From Taeniopygia guttata (taxonomy: Eukaryota > Chordata > Aves > Passeriformes > Estrildidae), in NCBI RefSeq assembly GCF_048771995.1, contig NC_133024.1, positions 92,598,501 through 92,662,500 on the forward strand: DNA of 64,000 nt, read 5' to 3'. Numbering within the stretch: position 1 is the first letter of the stretch; each line of letters starts with the position of its first letter. A model generated the notes under the pieces. It did not search any database and was not told where the DNA came from. It worked only from the letters and a program-made list of their open reading frames with translations. Made by a program: the position numbers and the translations under genes. Shown in pieces: positions 39,583 through 54,600 of this stretch.

Positions 39583-42500
39583 AAAAAAACCCGAAACAAA
39601 CCAAAATCCTCCCCAATTACAAAAGTATCTAAGCTTTAATAATAAATATTTAAATAGTTGATATTCAGTATTTAAAATAATTTAGTATAAGTAATCTAAC
39701 ATTTTTTATTATTATTAAGCCTTGGTAAATTGTGAGAATAGTTAATAAAATTGGACAGAATATAAAAGTCAAGGACCTATATGGGATATATCACAGTTTC
39801 TGCACCAGTGACTTGAAAAACAAAAAAAGAGAGAAACCCACCAAACTCTTCTATTTGAAGTTGTATTCAAATTACAGGAACACTTCGCTAGGGAAGAGTT
39901 TTTGACAGAACTGTCTTAAAAGCTAATGAAGAAAGAATATGGTTATAAGAGAGAATTCTATCAAATGAGGCAACAAGGTGCAAACTATTCATGAAATAAA
40001 TCTTTTTAAAGAAATAAAAAGTTTAAGGAAAGAAAATAGTGAAAATTTAATTGAATAGGCCCTTTGAAAACCTAAACATTTTCAGAAGAAACATTTGGAG
40101 ATGAACAAATGTGTGTTTATTAATTATCTCCAACATGAGTTTTATAAAGAATAATCTTGAAAAGAGAATATCATGTATAAACTAATGAAGAACATATAAT
40201 GGGATAGATGTTAGCAGCCTTCTAACCATGAGAGTATTGAAATATTTAAACATCCTCCCCATTAGACAACAGGTGCAAAATCCAGTTGAAAATTGAGTAG
40301 TACACATTTTAGGATGTTGCAGTAGAACCTGCTTTAATTGAGATTCCTAAATATCTAACTTAATATCAATTAGAGTAGCTCTAAGACCTTCTCCTAGCAG
40401 ACCTGAATCAGAGCCCTTTTGTAAGACATATTGGTAATCCTATTTTGAAAGACAGAAAAACTGAACCAAGTATCATATTTGTGAGACAGAGAATTCCCTT
40501 GACTAAAGTATTAATTACAGGTATTTTCACTGAAAGGTAAAAGAAGGAGAGGGAGTGAAGGGAAGATGGATGCAAGGATATTATGTTTACCCATCTCATT
40601 TTTTTCCTTAGGCTTTGCGTAGACTTCAATGAGTACTTGTCCTCAGAGCAAGCATGTTGGGCTTTGATTTGGGACTAGAATTGATTCAGACTGTAACTGC
40701 ACAGAATTTCTCATATTGGGTTTTCTCTGGACAGAATTTCTGTCAGCTAGGGAAAAACTGTTTTCTCAAACATAGATTAGATATGGATCCTGATACCAAA
40801 TTTTCGTCCTTCAGCTGCAGGATAGCCATGAAGTAATGCAAAATATGAGTTAGGACTATATACTAAGTCCTTCAATAGATCTAGCCTGCAGTTTGAGGTT
40901 TGCCTTAAAAGGTAAAGATGTAAACGTTCATTAAGCATTAAGCTGGCTCTGATTTTGCTTGCATTTAGATGTATTTTCTCTTTTAAATAAAAAATGTCTG
41001 ATTTCCTTCACCAAATTTGCTTTTTGTTCTGGAATAACACACAAATTCAAAATAGGACTGCAAGCTTGTTAAGACTATTTGACCAAGTGATAGGTGAAAT
41101 TATCACACAACCTGACACAAACCAAGCAGACAAGTTCTGGGGAGACTGCTAGTTTGCCTAGAAATCTATATAGGTAAGAACTGAAAAAATTTGACTCTGC
41201 CAAGAAAAGCTGGAAAGAAAGGGATTTTTTCCAAGTCAAGGAAGGATAGCTCAGCCTAGGAAGGTTATTGCATTATAGTGAACTAAATACATTTCTGGCA
41301 GATTATTTGAAAAATGCTTAGGGCCCCAATCCAGAAAAGCACTTAAGCGTGTGGATACCCTTTTTGCAATGGTTGACTAGACACCTACCTAAAGTTATGA
41401 GTTAATAACTAATAACTCATAATTATTTTTCCAAGGACAATAATCTGAAAGTTTTTCTCAGAATTAGGCTGAAGACAAAATCCCAGAAAACTAAAGAATC
41501 TTTCCCTATTGCTGTGGCTGAGCAACACACATTCTATTTACCTTTATTTGTGGTAACATTTTAAACTCTAATGTGTTTTTATATAATCAATTCTTGCTTA
41601 TAGCAGAAGAGAACCTCTCAATGACTATACTCATTATTAAAACCTTTTATTATATTGTGAAAGGAAACAAAAGTTTTGTAAAAAAATGCATCAATCCCAT
41701 GAAATGTAATGACACGGACACTTTTATGGCGGTAAACAAAATCACCATATGTGACACCACTTTCATCAGATACAGTAGGAGAAGTCAAAATAAATTTAAA
41801 TGAAAGCTCCAAGGACTGTTTAAATGGAAAATAAATGGAGGAAAAGCCCATAGGAGTTTACAGTGTATAAAATCGGAAATACTTCAAAAGTGCTGACAGT
41901 AGGGCTGAACTTCTAAGGTGACAAATGTTCAGGAAGCTGTGCAACATAAACAAATGTGTGCTTTAAGTACACAAGCGAGGCCATACTTTGAGAACAACGT
42001 CATGTCATTTCAGCCTCTGGCTGTCTGTGTCTAATATTGTCTCAGTGCTGGTAAACCAGGTGATTACACTCAAGTCCCAAAGACACTAAGACCTCAAAGA
42101 AACATTTAAATGGTCTGCATTAAAATTGCAATATTTCAGCAGTATTTCTTATATAAAAGTAGTCAGCAATATTTCTTGACTGTTCTTAAACCACTTGGTG
42201 AGAATACAAGCCCAATTAAGTAATTACTGGCCCATTCATTTCTATGTGGTAAAGGTGCTTAACTGAGAATCTATATTAGAAATATGTCATCAGGAATCCC
42301 AGAAAAAGTGTAATTTGTTTGACTGAGTTAATGTAATGCATCTCTTTTTGCAACATGGTCCTATCTTAGGTTAAGAAATAAAAATAAATAAAATTAAATA
42401 AAAAGAACCCAGAAAGAACAATATTCTCTTAGTCTGTTGGACAATGAACACATTTATTTATATTACGGAACCTAGGAAGCATTCCAATTTCCCAGTATCC

Positions 42501-42592
42501 TGTATTCATATTGAGGCAAGATATTGGCATGTCATCCACCTTTCTTCTCCATATTCAAGTCTCTTTTATAAAAAAGAGGCGAGGACATGTGA

Positions 42593-42674
42593 GCTCACAG
42601 GGATCCCTGGCAGATGTCTGAGCTGGAAGACCGGGAGACAGAGCTGCGGTTTTCACTGCAGTGCATCCCAGCAG
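42593..42674 (+). other. Exon-like GC-rich island with a strong splice donor
   Basis: In AT-rich surroundings, about 80 bp are GC-rich and open in one frame from just after a TGA at 42,590-42,592 to CAGCAG|GTAAGT at 42,674/42,675, a consensus donor. An ATG at 42,614 would give 20 codons reading MSELEDRETELRFSLQCIPA and then phase 1. The residues look protein-like, but I do not recognise them; no partner exon was identified. It may be a chance match, a non-coding exon or a transposable-element remnant. Confidence 0.2.
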
Positions 42675-45600
42675 GTAAGTCTAGACAATGAATTTATTTT
42701 TTTTGATTGCACATTTTTTTATAAAGCAGGAGGGATTTGATCACTCTAGTAGTCCTTCTTCATTTCTGACCTCTCAAACTCACTGGAAATCAAAGTGGGG
42801 CAGAGGAAGATCTCAGCTGACATATAGTTGGTTGCATCTTCCTGAAAGGAGACATAAAATCATAAAAAAGGAGATATTCTACCAAAATAATTACTTCTCA
42901 AATGTCTGAAACATCTGAAAAAAAAAATTAATATGCTCTCAAGGCATATCATGCTTACCTAGAATTTTACAACATGGCAATATGTGTTTACAATTAATTA
43001 GCGCACTATTTGGGGACTGAAAGCCTTTATTTCATCTTGTTGTCCCAAATTGAGGTTTCCAGGACTGCTGGATAAAATAAGTATAATTACTGAATTACAC
43101 TTATTTTCATGTAGATGTAGGACATTTTTTCAAAGGCTATAGTCTCCTCATACTTGCCTGTATCTCTGTTTTACTCAGATATTGCTTGATGGTTTTTAAT
43201 CTGATGACCTCTTTACCAGCAATGTCTTAAAAGTTGGTTTCAATAAAAGTATATTCATCAAAGTCAAGTAGGCAAGTCAAGCAGTTTAAAAACTCAGTTC
43301 CTGTGCTCTTATGGATTCATTTTGATTTCCCATGTTAATTTTTGAGTTTTGTTGGTTTTGGTGGTGGTAGTGGTAGATTTTTTCCTTTTCTTAGAATTCA
43401 GTTCTTCATTATCAATTTTTCCTATACTTCTCCTATAAAGAGAACAAATTTTTATTCAATTTTACCTGAGGTTTGTTTCAGCACAGTGAAGAAGCCCAGC
43501 CCATTATTAAAAATGCTGAACATCTGAAGTGTGGCAACTTAATTTTAGGTTCTTATTCCCCAAGAAGGAGTCTGTCATCCTTACAGGATGTGGAGGCACC
43601 ACTGAGAATTTAGTTTACAGCATTTTCTTGCTGGGAGTCATATTAACCAATGCGATGTCCAACCCATATCCACATCATTTGTGGTAAGAAGCCATCTGAG
43701 ATTGAGATTTAAAACAGCAAGCACACACACCCCTCCTTTGATCCTAGAATTATTTTCTTCCAATCTTCTTAGTCTTCATCAAACGCTTCAATGAAATAAT
43801 TGGAAAGTGTTTGCGATATTGGCGGAAAGCTTTTCCTTAGCTTCATTTCTGGAAACAATTAAGCCTTTTTCAGCAATACTCTTTAAAAATTACAAAGAAA
43901 AAAAAAGAACACAAAAATCTGAAAAAAACATAAATCCTGCATCATAAGCAAAGGACAAGCATGGAAAATTTAAATTCAGCAATTAGTTTAACCAAGTTAT
44001 ACATATGTGCAAGCTGTAGCTTTTCATATTTCCATTGAGTTAGACAGTCTTAATTTAGACATTACTACTTGCTATGCCTATAACACAATACCTCTCCCTT
44101 GCCCTTCCAAAAATGAAAAGGTTGCAGTTACAGGATTACTCAGTTGATAGTTTCTATTTAAACTCTTTTAGACTCAGATAATGTAGAAATAAGACTCAGT
44201 GTCTTATTTCTAATCTGTCTGAGTATTTCTCTAATCTAATGAACATATGAAGTAAAATAACCAGACACTGGCAAGAACAGGCTGTTTGGACACTTCACTT
44301 TCAAGCTACTGTGCAAATAAATATTTCAAAGCTTAACTTCATTCAAACAATCCAGTGGTTTGTGTTGCTATTCTTGTCCATCTTCTATGTTCAGTCCTCT
44401 AGTTCTTAAAATTCTTCCAAAAATTTTCAGTACTTGTTTTTAATTTACTGTTCTTACACAAAGACCTGCCAGCTGCTGTCCTGTGATTTGAAAATTGGTT
44501 CCAAACATAATGATTGTTTAATATATTTCCTGAACTAAAATCTGAGAGTATAGTCTTGATACTATAATAATAATAGCAAAAAGTAACTGTCAACCCCCCA
44601 AAAAAATCTTGCTGCCTGATATCTGAGATTCCTTAGTTTTCTGTGTCACCTTAATTTTTCTTCAATGGAGAAACTTGCAAAGGATTGAGCTATGTTCATG
44701 TATCACAGCTGAACACAGGCTAATATCTTTCCTAATTTTTAACTATCTATGTCAAAAGCTTTGTACCAACATGAAACAAAGCATCATTTATTCACTTGCC
44801 TCCATTCTCTGTCAGACTGCCTATAATAGCAATAGTTCTTTTGATAACTTCTACATGTCTTGCCTGTTGTATCTTGTAATCTTGCTTATTATCTTTCTCA
44901 GCATGTCTTGCAGATTAGTACAAAAGTAGAGGGAAAGGTTAAATAGGAAGTGTTATATAAATATCCACCACCATCCAAGCGTGCTTGAGTTCAGCAGGCA
45001 CCGTTTCTCTCTTGCTGTGCTGGATATAGATTTTGGCAGCCTTGAAAACTTCTAAGAGAATGTTGCAAAACTAAGAAAACATTAAATTAAAAGCTTCATC
45101 AATACAATTTAAATATATGTATTTTTAAATATGTAGTGTAATCCTCCTGCTCATTTGTATTATTAATAAGCCAAGGAAAATCACAATGGATTTTTTAAAA
45201 ATCTATTTGATTAATTTAGATTGTAAATCTCATTCATATTCCATTAGCTACTGCTAGTGTCTTCTGTGGATCATGCTGGCAGAATATATGATAAAAGACT
45301 TCCAGAGCTGAGAGTTTTCCCAAGATGATCAAAGCACTGCAAATTTTGCTGTTTCACTGCAGCTGGGTCATCGGTTTCCAAAGTATCTCATGCTGGCTGA
45401 GAAGAGCAAAAAAAGGCTATTCAGAGATGAGTTGGAAAATACTCCCCTGCCAGGAAAAGCGATAACTGAGCCTCTAAGTGAGGTGGAATATCTGGGTACT
45501 TCCGAAATCATAAAAAAATGTTCCCTCAGCTATCTAGTGTGATATTTCAGACTTTTGGAGCACTGGCTGGTCTTCCTCAAATCTAAGATTTCTTTCCACA

Positions 45601-48600
45601 TGACAGTAGAGTACTTCATGCTCAGAAGTGAAGAGAAAGCATGTGGTTTTTTCTTATCAGGCCAAATAAATTTGTTCCATGCACCTCAGCAATTTATTTC
45701 CCTTCTTTATTTACAGAGAAAGGGAGAGTGAACTTAAACAAAAATTTATACAGGCACATCCAGATATACACATATATACAAAGAGAACATATATATGGAA
45801 ACATAAAATATATGCATGCACAAAGACACACGTATCTAGCCAAAGAAAGAAGGAAAGACACACAAACACATGTACACATATAAGGATCTGCTCCTTTGGA
45901 GAAAACAGATATATCTGCAAAATGTTACACTTAATTTATAATTAACTTGATAGAATGTTATAATCCTGGAGTTTCTGTTTGGCTTTTTGGTCTAAGTGAG
46001 GATTGAAAGCAAATTATGATACAGACAGACACACTGAAAAGCGTGCCACAGGATTGCTTTTGGAGTAAGTCACTATTACCCAGGCTATTAGAAACTGGCT
46101 GTAAGTAACAGCATCTCAACTCCCATTTTTCTTCCACGGGTACTTAAACTCACAGAACATCTGCAACAGGGAGATGGCAAAAAGCAGTTGGACATTGTTG
46201 AACAGGAAGCAAGCTTTAGCCATTTTTTTTCCTCATACCTGGGACCAAAATTTCACATTTCAGCCTCTAATTATTAATACCTTGCTGCTTATATACTTTA
46301 ATCAACTATAGTTAAATTTTACAGACAGCTTTTAGTAAGGGTGGCAAAAGCTAAAACAGTGTCTGTATGACTCAGTAAAAGAAATTAAGCTACATTTTGC
46401 TCTCAGGAGTGGTCTGACATCTCTAATTACTGCAAGTTTTTATTTTCCGCTGTTTGGTGGAACCCCATACAATGTCAGGAAGCACAATTCTAATCTTCAG
46501 TAATTGAATTTGGCTGGTTGGATACATCAGCCTGTATGAAGAAATCTCTAATGAGGGACAGCTCAAGACAGTCTACTGAATAAGTCTCCCATGATCAAGT
46601 AGTTTATTTCCTGTATTTTCAAATGTCATGTATCCACGTGTTACCATGTTTTATGTGAGGTTAATCAGAGAGAAAAATACCACAACTTTTCTGATTCTGT
46701 TAGCTAACAAATATTAAGCCTGTCACCATTTGCTGTGTGTGATTATGCAGAATCAGCCTGTTTCTTATTTGTTTTATTTTTTATGAGCAGGGAATCTCCC
46801 TCAGATTCACTGACATGTTGAATGAATCACCAGAACTATTTTTATTTTAATAATAGGTCTTTTATAAAAGTTCAGCTGGGTAAGCTGAATACTCTTAAAC
46901 ATTGTCCAGCAGTTTAAGAATGGAACTGAAAGCTGTAAGAAAAAAATGTAACAGGATATATTTTGTTTTAAAGGCTTGGCACAATATATTCCAAATACAT
47001 TCCAAAGTGAATTCTGAAATACCAAAAAAAGTCACAATAAAAAAACCTCAAAACTCAGTCCCTCAAACCTTTTCTTGCAGATAATTTTGGTGATGGTGTG
47101 TCATAGATCCGGAGGATTGCCTCATGCCTCCTCTATTTTTAACCGTTTACATGTAATTCTCTTGACACAGCAAGAATCCATTTATATAAGTCAAAACACT
47201 ATGATTAATGGAACAGCATGACATATAGCATAAGTTCATGGGGCCAAGCACATCTTTGTTGTAAGTGTGTGTCTTACAGTGCTTCCCAGGGTACACAAAA
47301 TGTTCATTAATGAGGGGAAAAGGAATGAGATCCTTGCTTTTCTCATTATTGTTGGCTTCATGGTCGTTATGAAGCACAATTTTCTGTCAGTGTGTTGAGG
47401 TGACTAGGGAATAAATAGATTAACGTTCCTTTTGTTCTGCAAGGTTATGAGAAAGTTGAGGATATGGTCTGTTTGAGGGCAATTCTTCAAGATGTCCTTG
47501 AAGACAGAGAAAACAGAGAAAACTCTGCAAATTCCTCTGGCCTTAGAAAGTGGCTAAAAATTCATTTGAAAGTGTTCCTCCTTTACAGCAGTGTGTGAAA
47601 AACAACAACAAAAAAATGGTATAAGAGATTTTGCCCGAGTTTTCCCTTTCTTTCCAATACTGCCTTTTATAAAGAAAACACTTCTCCCATACAATAATTA
47701 TTACAATATACAGCTATCATGCAATCAAGAGGAATGAATACACTGTGCATTGCACCAGGAGGTGCTGCTTCATTATGATTGCAGTAAAAAGGCACTCGAT
47801 AAAGGAAATTTTAAATCAGCATTTAATAGAGCTAGCATTATAAAGGGAGGGTGATATAGATAACTTTTCTTCCCTTCAAGTTCCAGAAACTCTGAGTTGT
47901 GCAGTGCCAAACAGGCTTCTAATCAGGATGAGGAATGCTGGGAAGAGCCCACCCATTGTACAGTTGCCCCAGTTTGGTAATCTGAACTATTCTAAAAAAG
48001 TAAACAACTCTACTCATTATTTCTACTGCCAAGCAAAGAAGATGTGCACACGTGAACTCGCACTGTGAGATAAAGGCAAAGCCATGCAAGCAGCGTAAAT
48101 GCTGGCACTGAGTGGGAGCTGACTGCAAGCTTCTCTTTTATAATTACTATGCCAGTTTATTTTATTCAAGGGATGTGAACAGCACAACATGGGTCTGAAG
48201 GCCATGCCGTACGTGTCACACAGCAGTGCAAGCTCTGCACAGGTCTGCACCTGCTCGGGTGAGTTGTGATGTGGGTCACCAACTCCCCAGCTACAGTGGT
48301 CTGCTTGTCAGCATCATTACCTGCAGTTATGAAGGCACATAATCTTCAGGAAAACAAATAATACATCAGCTAACCCCACCTTGCCTAACTGCATTGTAAG
48401 CAATCTTATTATCCACACATCCACTGCCCCGCATATTGTGTTACAGATGTGAGACCCAAAGATGAAGACAAATAAATTTTAATTATATAATTGTTGCAGT
48501 TTACAATACGAAGAATGTATTATAAGATGCCTGTTATTGTTGTCTTATAACTATGGATATTTGTTTATGTACATTTGCTGTAATAACAGCACAGTAATAT

Positions 48601-51600
48601 TGTCACTAGGACTGCCTTGTAACACTTCTTATTCAGATTTTAAGCAAGATATTAGCAGAATTTTTAAAAGCAACTTATCAGGATAGTAACACCTTTTTTG
48701 CACACTGTAAAAAAAACCTTTGACAAGATGTTAACTTTCTAAACCTCCATTTTTATATAAGAAAGGCCCTTTGCATCACTTATTCAAGTCCCAATTGCCA
48801 TACTTTCCCTTTGCTTTTTCAAAATAATCCAATTTTTAATTTCCTTTCAGTTTCCAGTCTCACTTTACTGAAAAAGAGGATTCAGTTAAGAAACAGTTAA
48901 GAATTTCTTTGTCTAGACAATTTGGAGTCCAGGAACTTTCCCACTGATTTCAGAGAGATGTTTGGTTTGCTAGCTTCAAAGGAGCTGCATGCATTTGTCA
49001 TCCGTGATTACCAGGGTTTTTTTCCCAGTTTAGTAAATAGGGTTTTATTAAAATGTTCCTCATTTTGTCTGTTATTGTAACATTCCGAAGAAGCTCATAA
49101 AAACACAGAGCAGTTCTTAGTAGGCAAGTACAGCAACTCAATCTGTTGACCCTTTGTCGTAGAAGCAAGGAAAAAAAAACTCTAGTTTTGATTCAGAGCC
49201 TGAATTAATTTTTGACTAACACTGGTAATAAAGGTAACAGGGAAACCCATAGATGTGTTGTTAATTCAAGGGTTATAGAACATACATATGATATCAAGTG
49301 TGCTTTGAATGATACAGAGCACCACAGGAGGTACTTAGGCATGACAGCACCGCTTGTTCTTTTAATTTTATAATTTGACTATCCATCTCATGTCATTCTA
49401 CCCCTCACTTGTCAAGACTCACACTGCTGGCTGCCATCTCCAGTCCTGGCAGCTGTGAGACATGATATATTTATGTCTCTTAACCACTCAGTGATCTGGC
49501 ACATCAGACATGGCCAGTCTGTGAATTCTTTGATATAACGGCCAGCTGTGCTTGATGAATGGGGTCATGGAGAAGGGAATAAGCAGCAGTACTGCTGCCA
49601 GCATGCATTTTCCTTTTTGGAGGTCCCACATTCAAAGAAGTGCTTAGTAGGTGGTACACAGCTGCAGTTCAACATGATAACATCCACAGTCCAATGTGAT
49701 AGCATCTTTCTTGTTGCAGTATCCCATGCGTCAGAAGCATCAGTCTCACCACATATGAAGAGTAGCAGCGGGTCTTGCATATAGGGAATAAAGAAACATG
49801 AGAGATATACCTCCCAGGAAAATAAAAGTTTGCTTATTCAAAAGAGTAAGCAGAAGCTCAGAACTTCCCATGTGATAAAGACCCTTCAAAAATAGGAGTG
49901 CTCTCAATTACCACTACACCGTCTCTTTATTGCTTGCACTCTCTTTCACTCACCATTATATCATCTATGAAACTCAGCTTTCTTCCAAGTAAAAAGGTGG
50001 GGATGCTCACAGAATGGGTGAACATTTGGGTGGCTCTTGAACCAGGCTCAACTGGTTTATGGCAGGTGAGATTCTAACTCAGATAATTACAAAAGCTACT
50101 AGAATTTCCGCTAACTAATGGCTCCATGCTGGTGTTATTGGACTGAACCAGAAAGAAAAGGTTTTAAGGAAAAAACAGTATATCTTTTCTTAGGCCAAGA
50201 GAAATAGATGCAAAAACTATACACACCTTTCGGGCAAACAAATAAATTTTTAACTTTAAACATCAAGAAATTGCAACAGCTCTAACAAACCACTATTTCT
50301 TCTGCAGGATGATAACCTGTCACAATCTACTTCATGTGCTTCCTCACTGTGTGCAGTGGCTTCTGTCTGATCATATTTTTCAGGAAACATCATTGAGGGG
50401 TGATTAATAGAGTGTTAAATGTTCTCTGTGAGGATTTGCTCTGCCTTTTATCGTTCAAAACCTGCTGTGGTCAATTTGCAAACAATAAAAGAGAGGAAAT
50501 TATATTAAAAGCTATACTTATGCTTGTACAGCTTTTAGAATATTTTCACGGTAGCTGGCTGCATTGAAAGATTGCAAATGCATTTTTGAAAGCATGCAGA
50601 TAAATAAAACCCAGGTTAGGTAAAAGAAATATATAAAGTCCTTGAAGTTCCTTATTTCTGCTCTGGGTAAGCTTGTGAATGATGTGCTCTGAGATTCCTT
50701 TGTAAACCAAACTATTTGAATGAAAAAAAGATCCTATGACATAGCTGCTCCTAGAAATGTCTCCATGAGATTTCCACCATAAAGGTGTGGTCACACTGGA
50801 CCTATTTGTCATCTTCCCATATCTGTTACGTACTAAATGGTCAACAACCCCATAGATTATCATGAAGATTACATAGATAAAAATCACAAGCCCAGACTAA
50901 AGCTAGCAAACAAATCTTTCTTTTACAAATGCATCTACCAAATAGGAAAATCTAGGAAAGATAGGAATGTAATGAAACACCAAATAAATGTAATAAACTG
51001 CCCCCCTCCCTCCCCCCAGTAAATGTAAATAAACCCCAAGATTTCTCAGTTTCTTGGAGAAGGATGTTGATTACCTGTTTCAGTTATTAGACTTTTTTTT
51101 TAACTGGCTCCAAAGATGGGAATTTCAAAATTTTCTCAAGAAAAATAATACATTGTTCAACTGTTCTTACAGTTACAAAGTTTTAGTATCTGGCCTAGAG
51201 CTTGCTTGAAGTAAGATTCTCATACTACCCTCATTGAGCCTGAAAAACAACTCATCACTTTTTTTATAAGAACTACATATTCTCTTAACTGTTGAGTTTA
51301 ATATTTGGCCTTTTTTTCCCTTAGGCAGGACAAGCTCATCTAGTTTCAATTAGCATTATAAGTTATCTTTTCTAAATCACTTCCTTGGATTCTTTCCAAT
51401 TTCTTTGTTTTTGAGCCTGACTGCAAGAAAAGTATGTCCATTATGTTCATTCACACAGCACTCTTGAATAGATTTCAAAGTGATAAGGTTTTGTTCGGAA
51501 TGTCATGTTGTTAACTTGTGCAACTCCTACACCTTCTTCACTGTTTATTGTGCATCCATTGTCTTTCTTTTGAATATAATTCTCACATTTATATTTATTG

Positions 51601-54600
51601 GTGGGGGGGGAGTGATTTTTTTTTTATTATTTCCAATCATTTCGCCCATCTAGAAAGATCCTTCAGAATTGCAACTTGGTCTGATGTACTTTAATATTTT
51701 TCAATTTAATAATACTTACATATTTTTGAAATGTCTTCTTTATACCTGGTAGCCATTAATGAATGTGGGAAGTCACCCGACCTAAGCTGGATTCAGCTGA
51801 CATGTTTTTCTTCCCACTTTATAAAAGATAAATTACATTTCTTTAGTTTGGACATGAGGACATCCCATATGTCTGTGTAACAACAAAAAAATCTGCTAAA
51901 GTAAGATATAGTATATCAATCCTCTCTTCCCATACTCTGGACAAACTACTTGTGTGAGAACAAGATTGTTCTCACATAATTGTTTTGTGAGATTGTGGTT
52001 ATACGATTTGTTACAGAAACAGGCAGAGCAGCTGCTTCCTATCACTGTTATTCTACAGATGCCCTTAAATTGATTGTTTAATAATGAGCTAAACAAAGTA
52101 CCTCTCTTAATACCAGAGTTTTGCTGATCCATGTTTTCTCAACTACAGCTTTGGTATTTTTTTCCAGTCTTCTTGTACCACAACTGGACTTCACAAGCAT
52201 TTGAAGATAATCACTAAAACATGCAAGTGAACTCAATAGTGTTTTAGGAATTTTATCAGATCTAGACATGAATACCCTAGTTAAATTTCCTATTTATTGC
52301 TTTTCTGGTCTATATTCCTACATCCATTTCTGTTACTAGATGCTAGTTGTGTTTTGGATTTGGCTACAGTGAATCTCTTTTTGTGAAGGCCAAAAAATTT
52401 ATCAACAACTGCAGTAATTTTCAATCTGCACAGTTGTAATAAGTCACCTTGTTATTCTGCTTCTGCAAATAGAAGATAAACAAATCTTTCTTCTGCATTT
52501 ACAAAGCAAAAGCAATAAATGTTTTTCCTTTCCATGGAAATTATCCAGAAACTGCTTTGATTGATCAAGTAAAATCTTAGAAACCTTTTCAAACCATGAG
52601 CAAACACCTAATTTCCCAGCATTCCCCAAATCAGAAAAGAACAAACTACATTGCCTTTGAATGCATGGGTCTTGCTTGGTCTGAAAAAGGAATGAAGACT
52701 TTTGAAGAAAAAAAAAAAAATTAATGAAGTGTTGCATCCTTGAAGTAATGTGAATTTATCGTTAATTTATTTAACACAACTTGCAGATAATTACCTGGAA
52801 ATAAAAGAAATTATGATTTAAACTCAGTGTCCTACTTGCCTGACTGCCTTCATTTGATGGATGATTCAGCACATAGAGTGACACATAGATTCAGGCCCAA
52901 GACTATAAGTCCTAGAACAGACTTAGTTTCCCTGTGAATATCTTTATTTCTACAAAAGGGACTCAAGATAGAAATCCTGGACAACAGGCATATCAGCACA
53001 GAAAGAGTATGACAGACACAACATATGGCCCAACACTGCTTGAGTGTAAAAAGCATTCATTTGATATTTTTAAGTTGTGGTTACATTTATTTTGGAAGAA
53101 AATTATATTTTATGTCTCTCATTGGGAGTATATTTTCACAAAAGGGGTAAAGGCAAACATAATGAAAATTCTAACACATAAAAAAAAAAATTAAGTCCCC
53201 TTTTGAAGGAATTTTGCAAGCATGCAAGTTTTGACTTAAGAAAATGTCTAGAGCCAAATCTTTCATTTCTTAGCCTCCAAAACTTCCATTGGCAGCTGTG
53301 AAAATTCTGGACTGGGGAATAAAACATGACCTGATGCCTTCTTTGATCCTAAAAGATCAAATGTTTGAATTTGGGTTTGGATTCTGTTTTCTTCCCTTAA
53401 CATAAAAAGAAATCTACTTAACAGAAATATACAGAAGTAATTCAGCACCCAAAAATATTTCTAAATTCCCATAACTGTTAAGTGAAGGCCGGACAAATGA
53501 TTAAAAGTGCTTGACTCCTACTACAATGCCAAATGCTGACTTCAGACTATTTTACAGGATGTATTATTATTATTAAATGTTGTATGACCGTTTTCCAAAT
53601 TGGAAAACTACTATAAAGTTAAAAATAAAAGATCTAAAGATGTATCTGATATGTTCAAGGAAAATAGCCAGATTAGAAAGAACCACATGGGCAATCTAGT
53701 TAAAAATCTTAAATGCCTCTTTTCTTTCTTCATTAACTATTCTCAGAAGCAGCTACATCCCTTCCAGATATTTAGAAACATGCTTCCCCTCAAGGACTGC
53801 TTGGTGCTTTAAAGGCCCAAGGGTTTAAACCATTAAAAAGAAAGTAGATTAATTTAATTAGACAACATATCCACAACTTTAATGAAGTTGTGTACAAACC
53901 ACAGATTTTTAGCCTGCACTGAATTTTTCAAAATAAATTTTATAATATATTCTATAATATAAATTGTATCTTCAGTAATGCCCTTCTCACTTAATTCTAT
54001 ATTCTTGTTCTAATAAAAATACATTTTACTTTAAGTACCTTATTTCTGTTTACCATTACAATAAGCATACATTTTGCAACAGCTCACTATATTCTAAACT
54101 GGATAAACCTGTGAGGCCAGAAATCTTTGCTTTCAGCTTTTACAAAATGTAAATATTAGCTAGACACTTTACATTACTGGCATGTTTTGATAAACAGAGA
54201 AAATAAAAATAAAGCTTTTATTCTAACCATATTCTAAAACATAAGTTTTATGAACAAGCAGAATTTTAAGAATTCAGGAACATCTGAGCTAATCCACATG
54301 TTTAAAGGTAAGTTAACATTTGCAAAATTTTGATATGCTTTGTTGAGACATGGGCATAGTCAGCACCTTGCAGCAAATACTTCTACAGCATAAGAGAAAA
54401 ATCTTCATAAAATTATGGACAGTATCCAGTAAACAATCCTTGACTGCAGAAAGAGTATTGACATTGCAAATATATGCTGAAATATACATAAATTTCTATA
54501 AATAAATCACTTTTAAAAATATAAACAATTATACTAATTTGTCTTCTCTAAAACATCTATAAATGAAACAAACAGAAATTGGTTCAAATACAAGTACATA

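Larger units (their letters stand above)
27632..42592. other. Intergenic, about 15 kb without a gene
   Basis: AT-rich. Contains inverted repeats at 30,411-30,438, 35,717-35,764 and 36,897-36,921, a 27-bp tandem duplication at 32,203-32,256, (AT)n near 33,534-33,546, T19 at 35,312-35,330 and the C15A24 junction at 39,516-39,554. Minus-strand open frames of 123-135 codons (32,619-32,993; 33,396-33,767; 35,501-35,902; 37,934-38,341) have no recognisable domain and are probably chance. Confidence 0.6.

Noticed and set aside
45641..45945. Overlapping 61-88 codon frames on both strands
   Set aside because: By-product of the CA/TA-rich microsatellite region.
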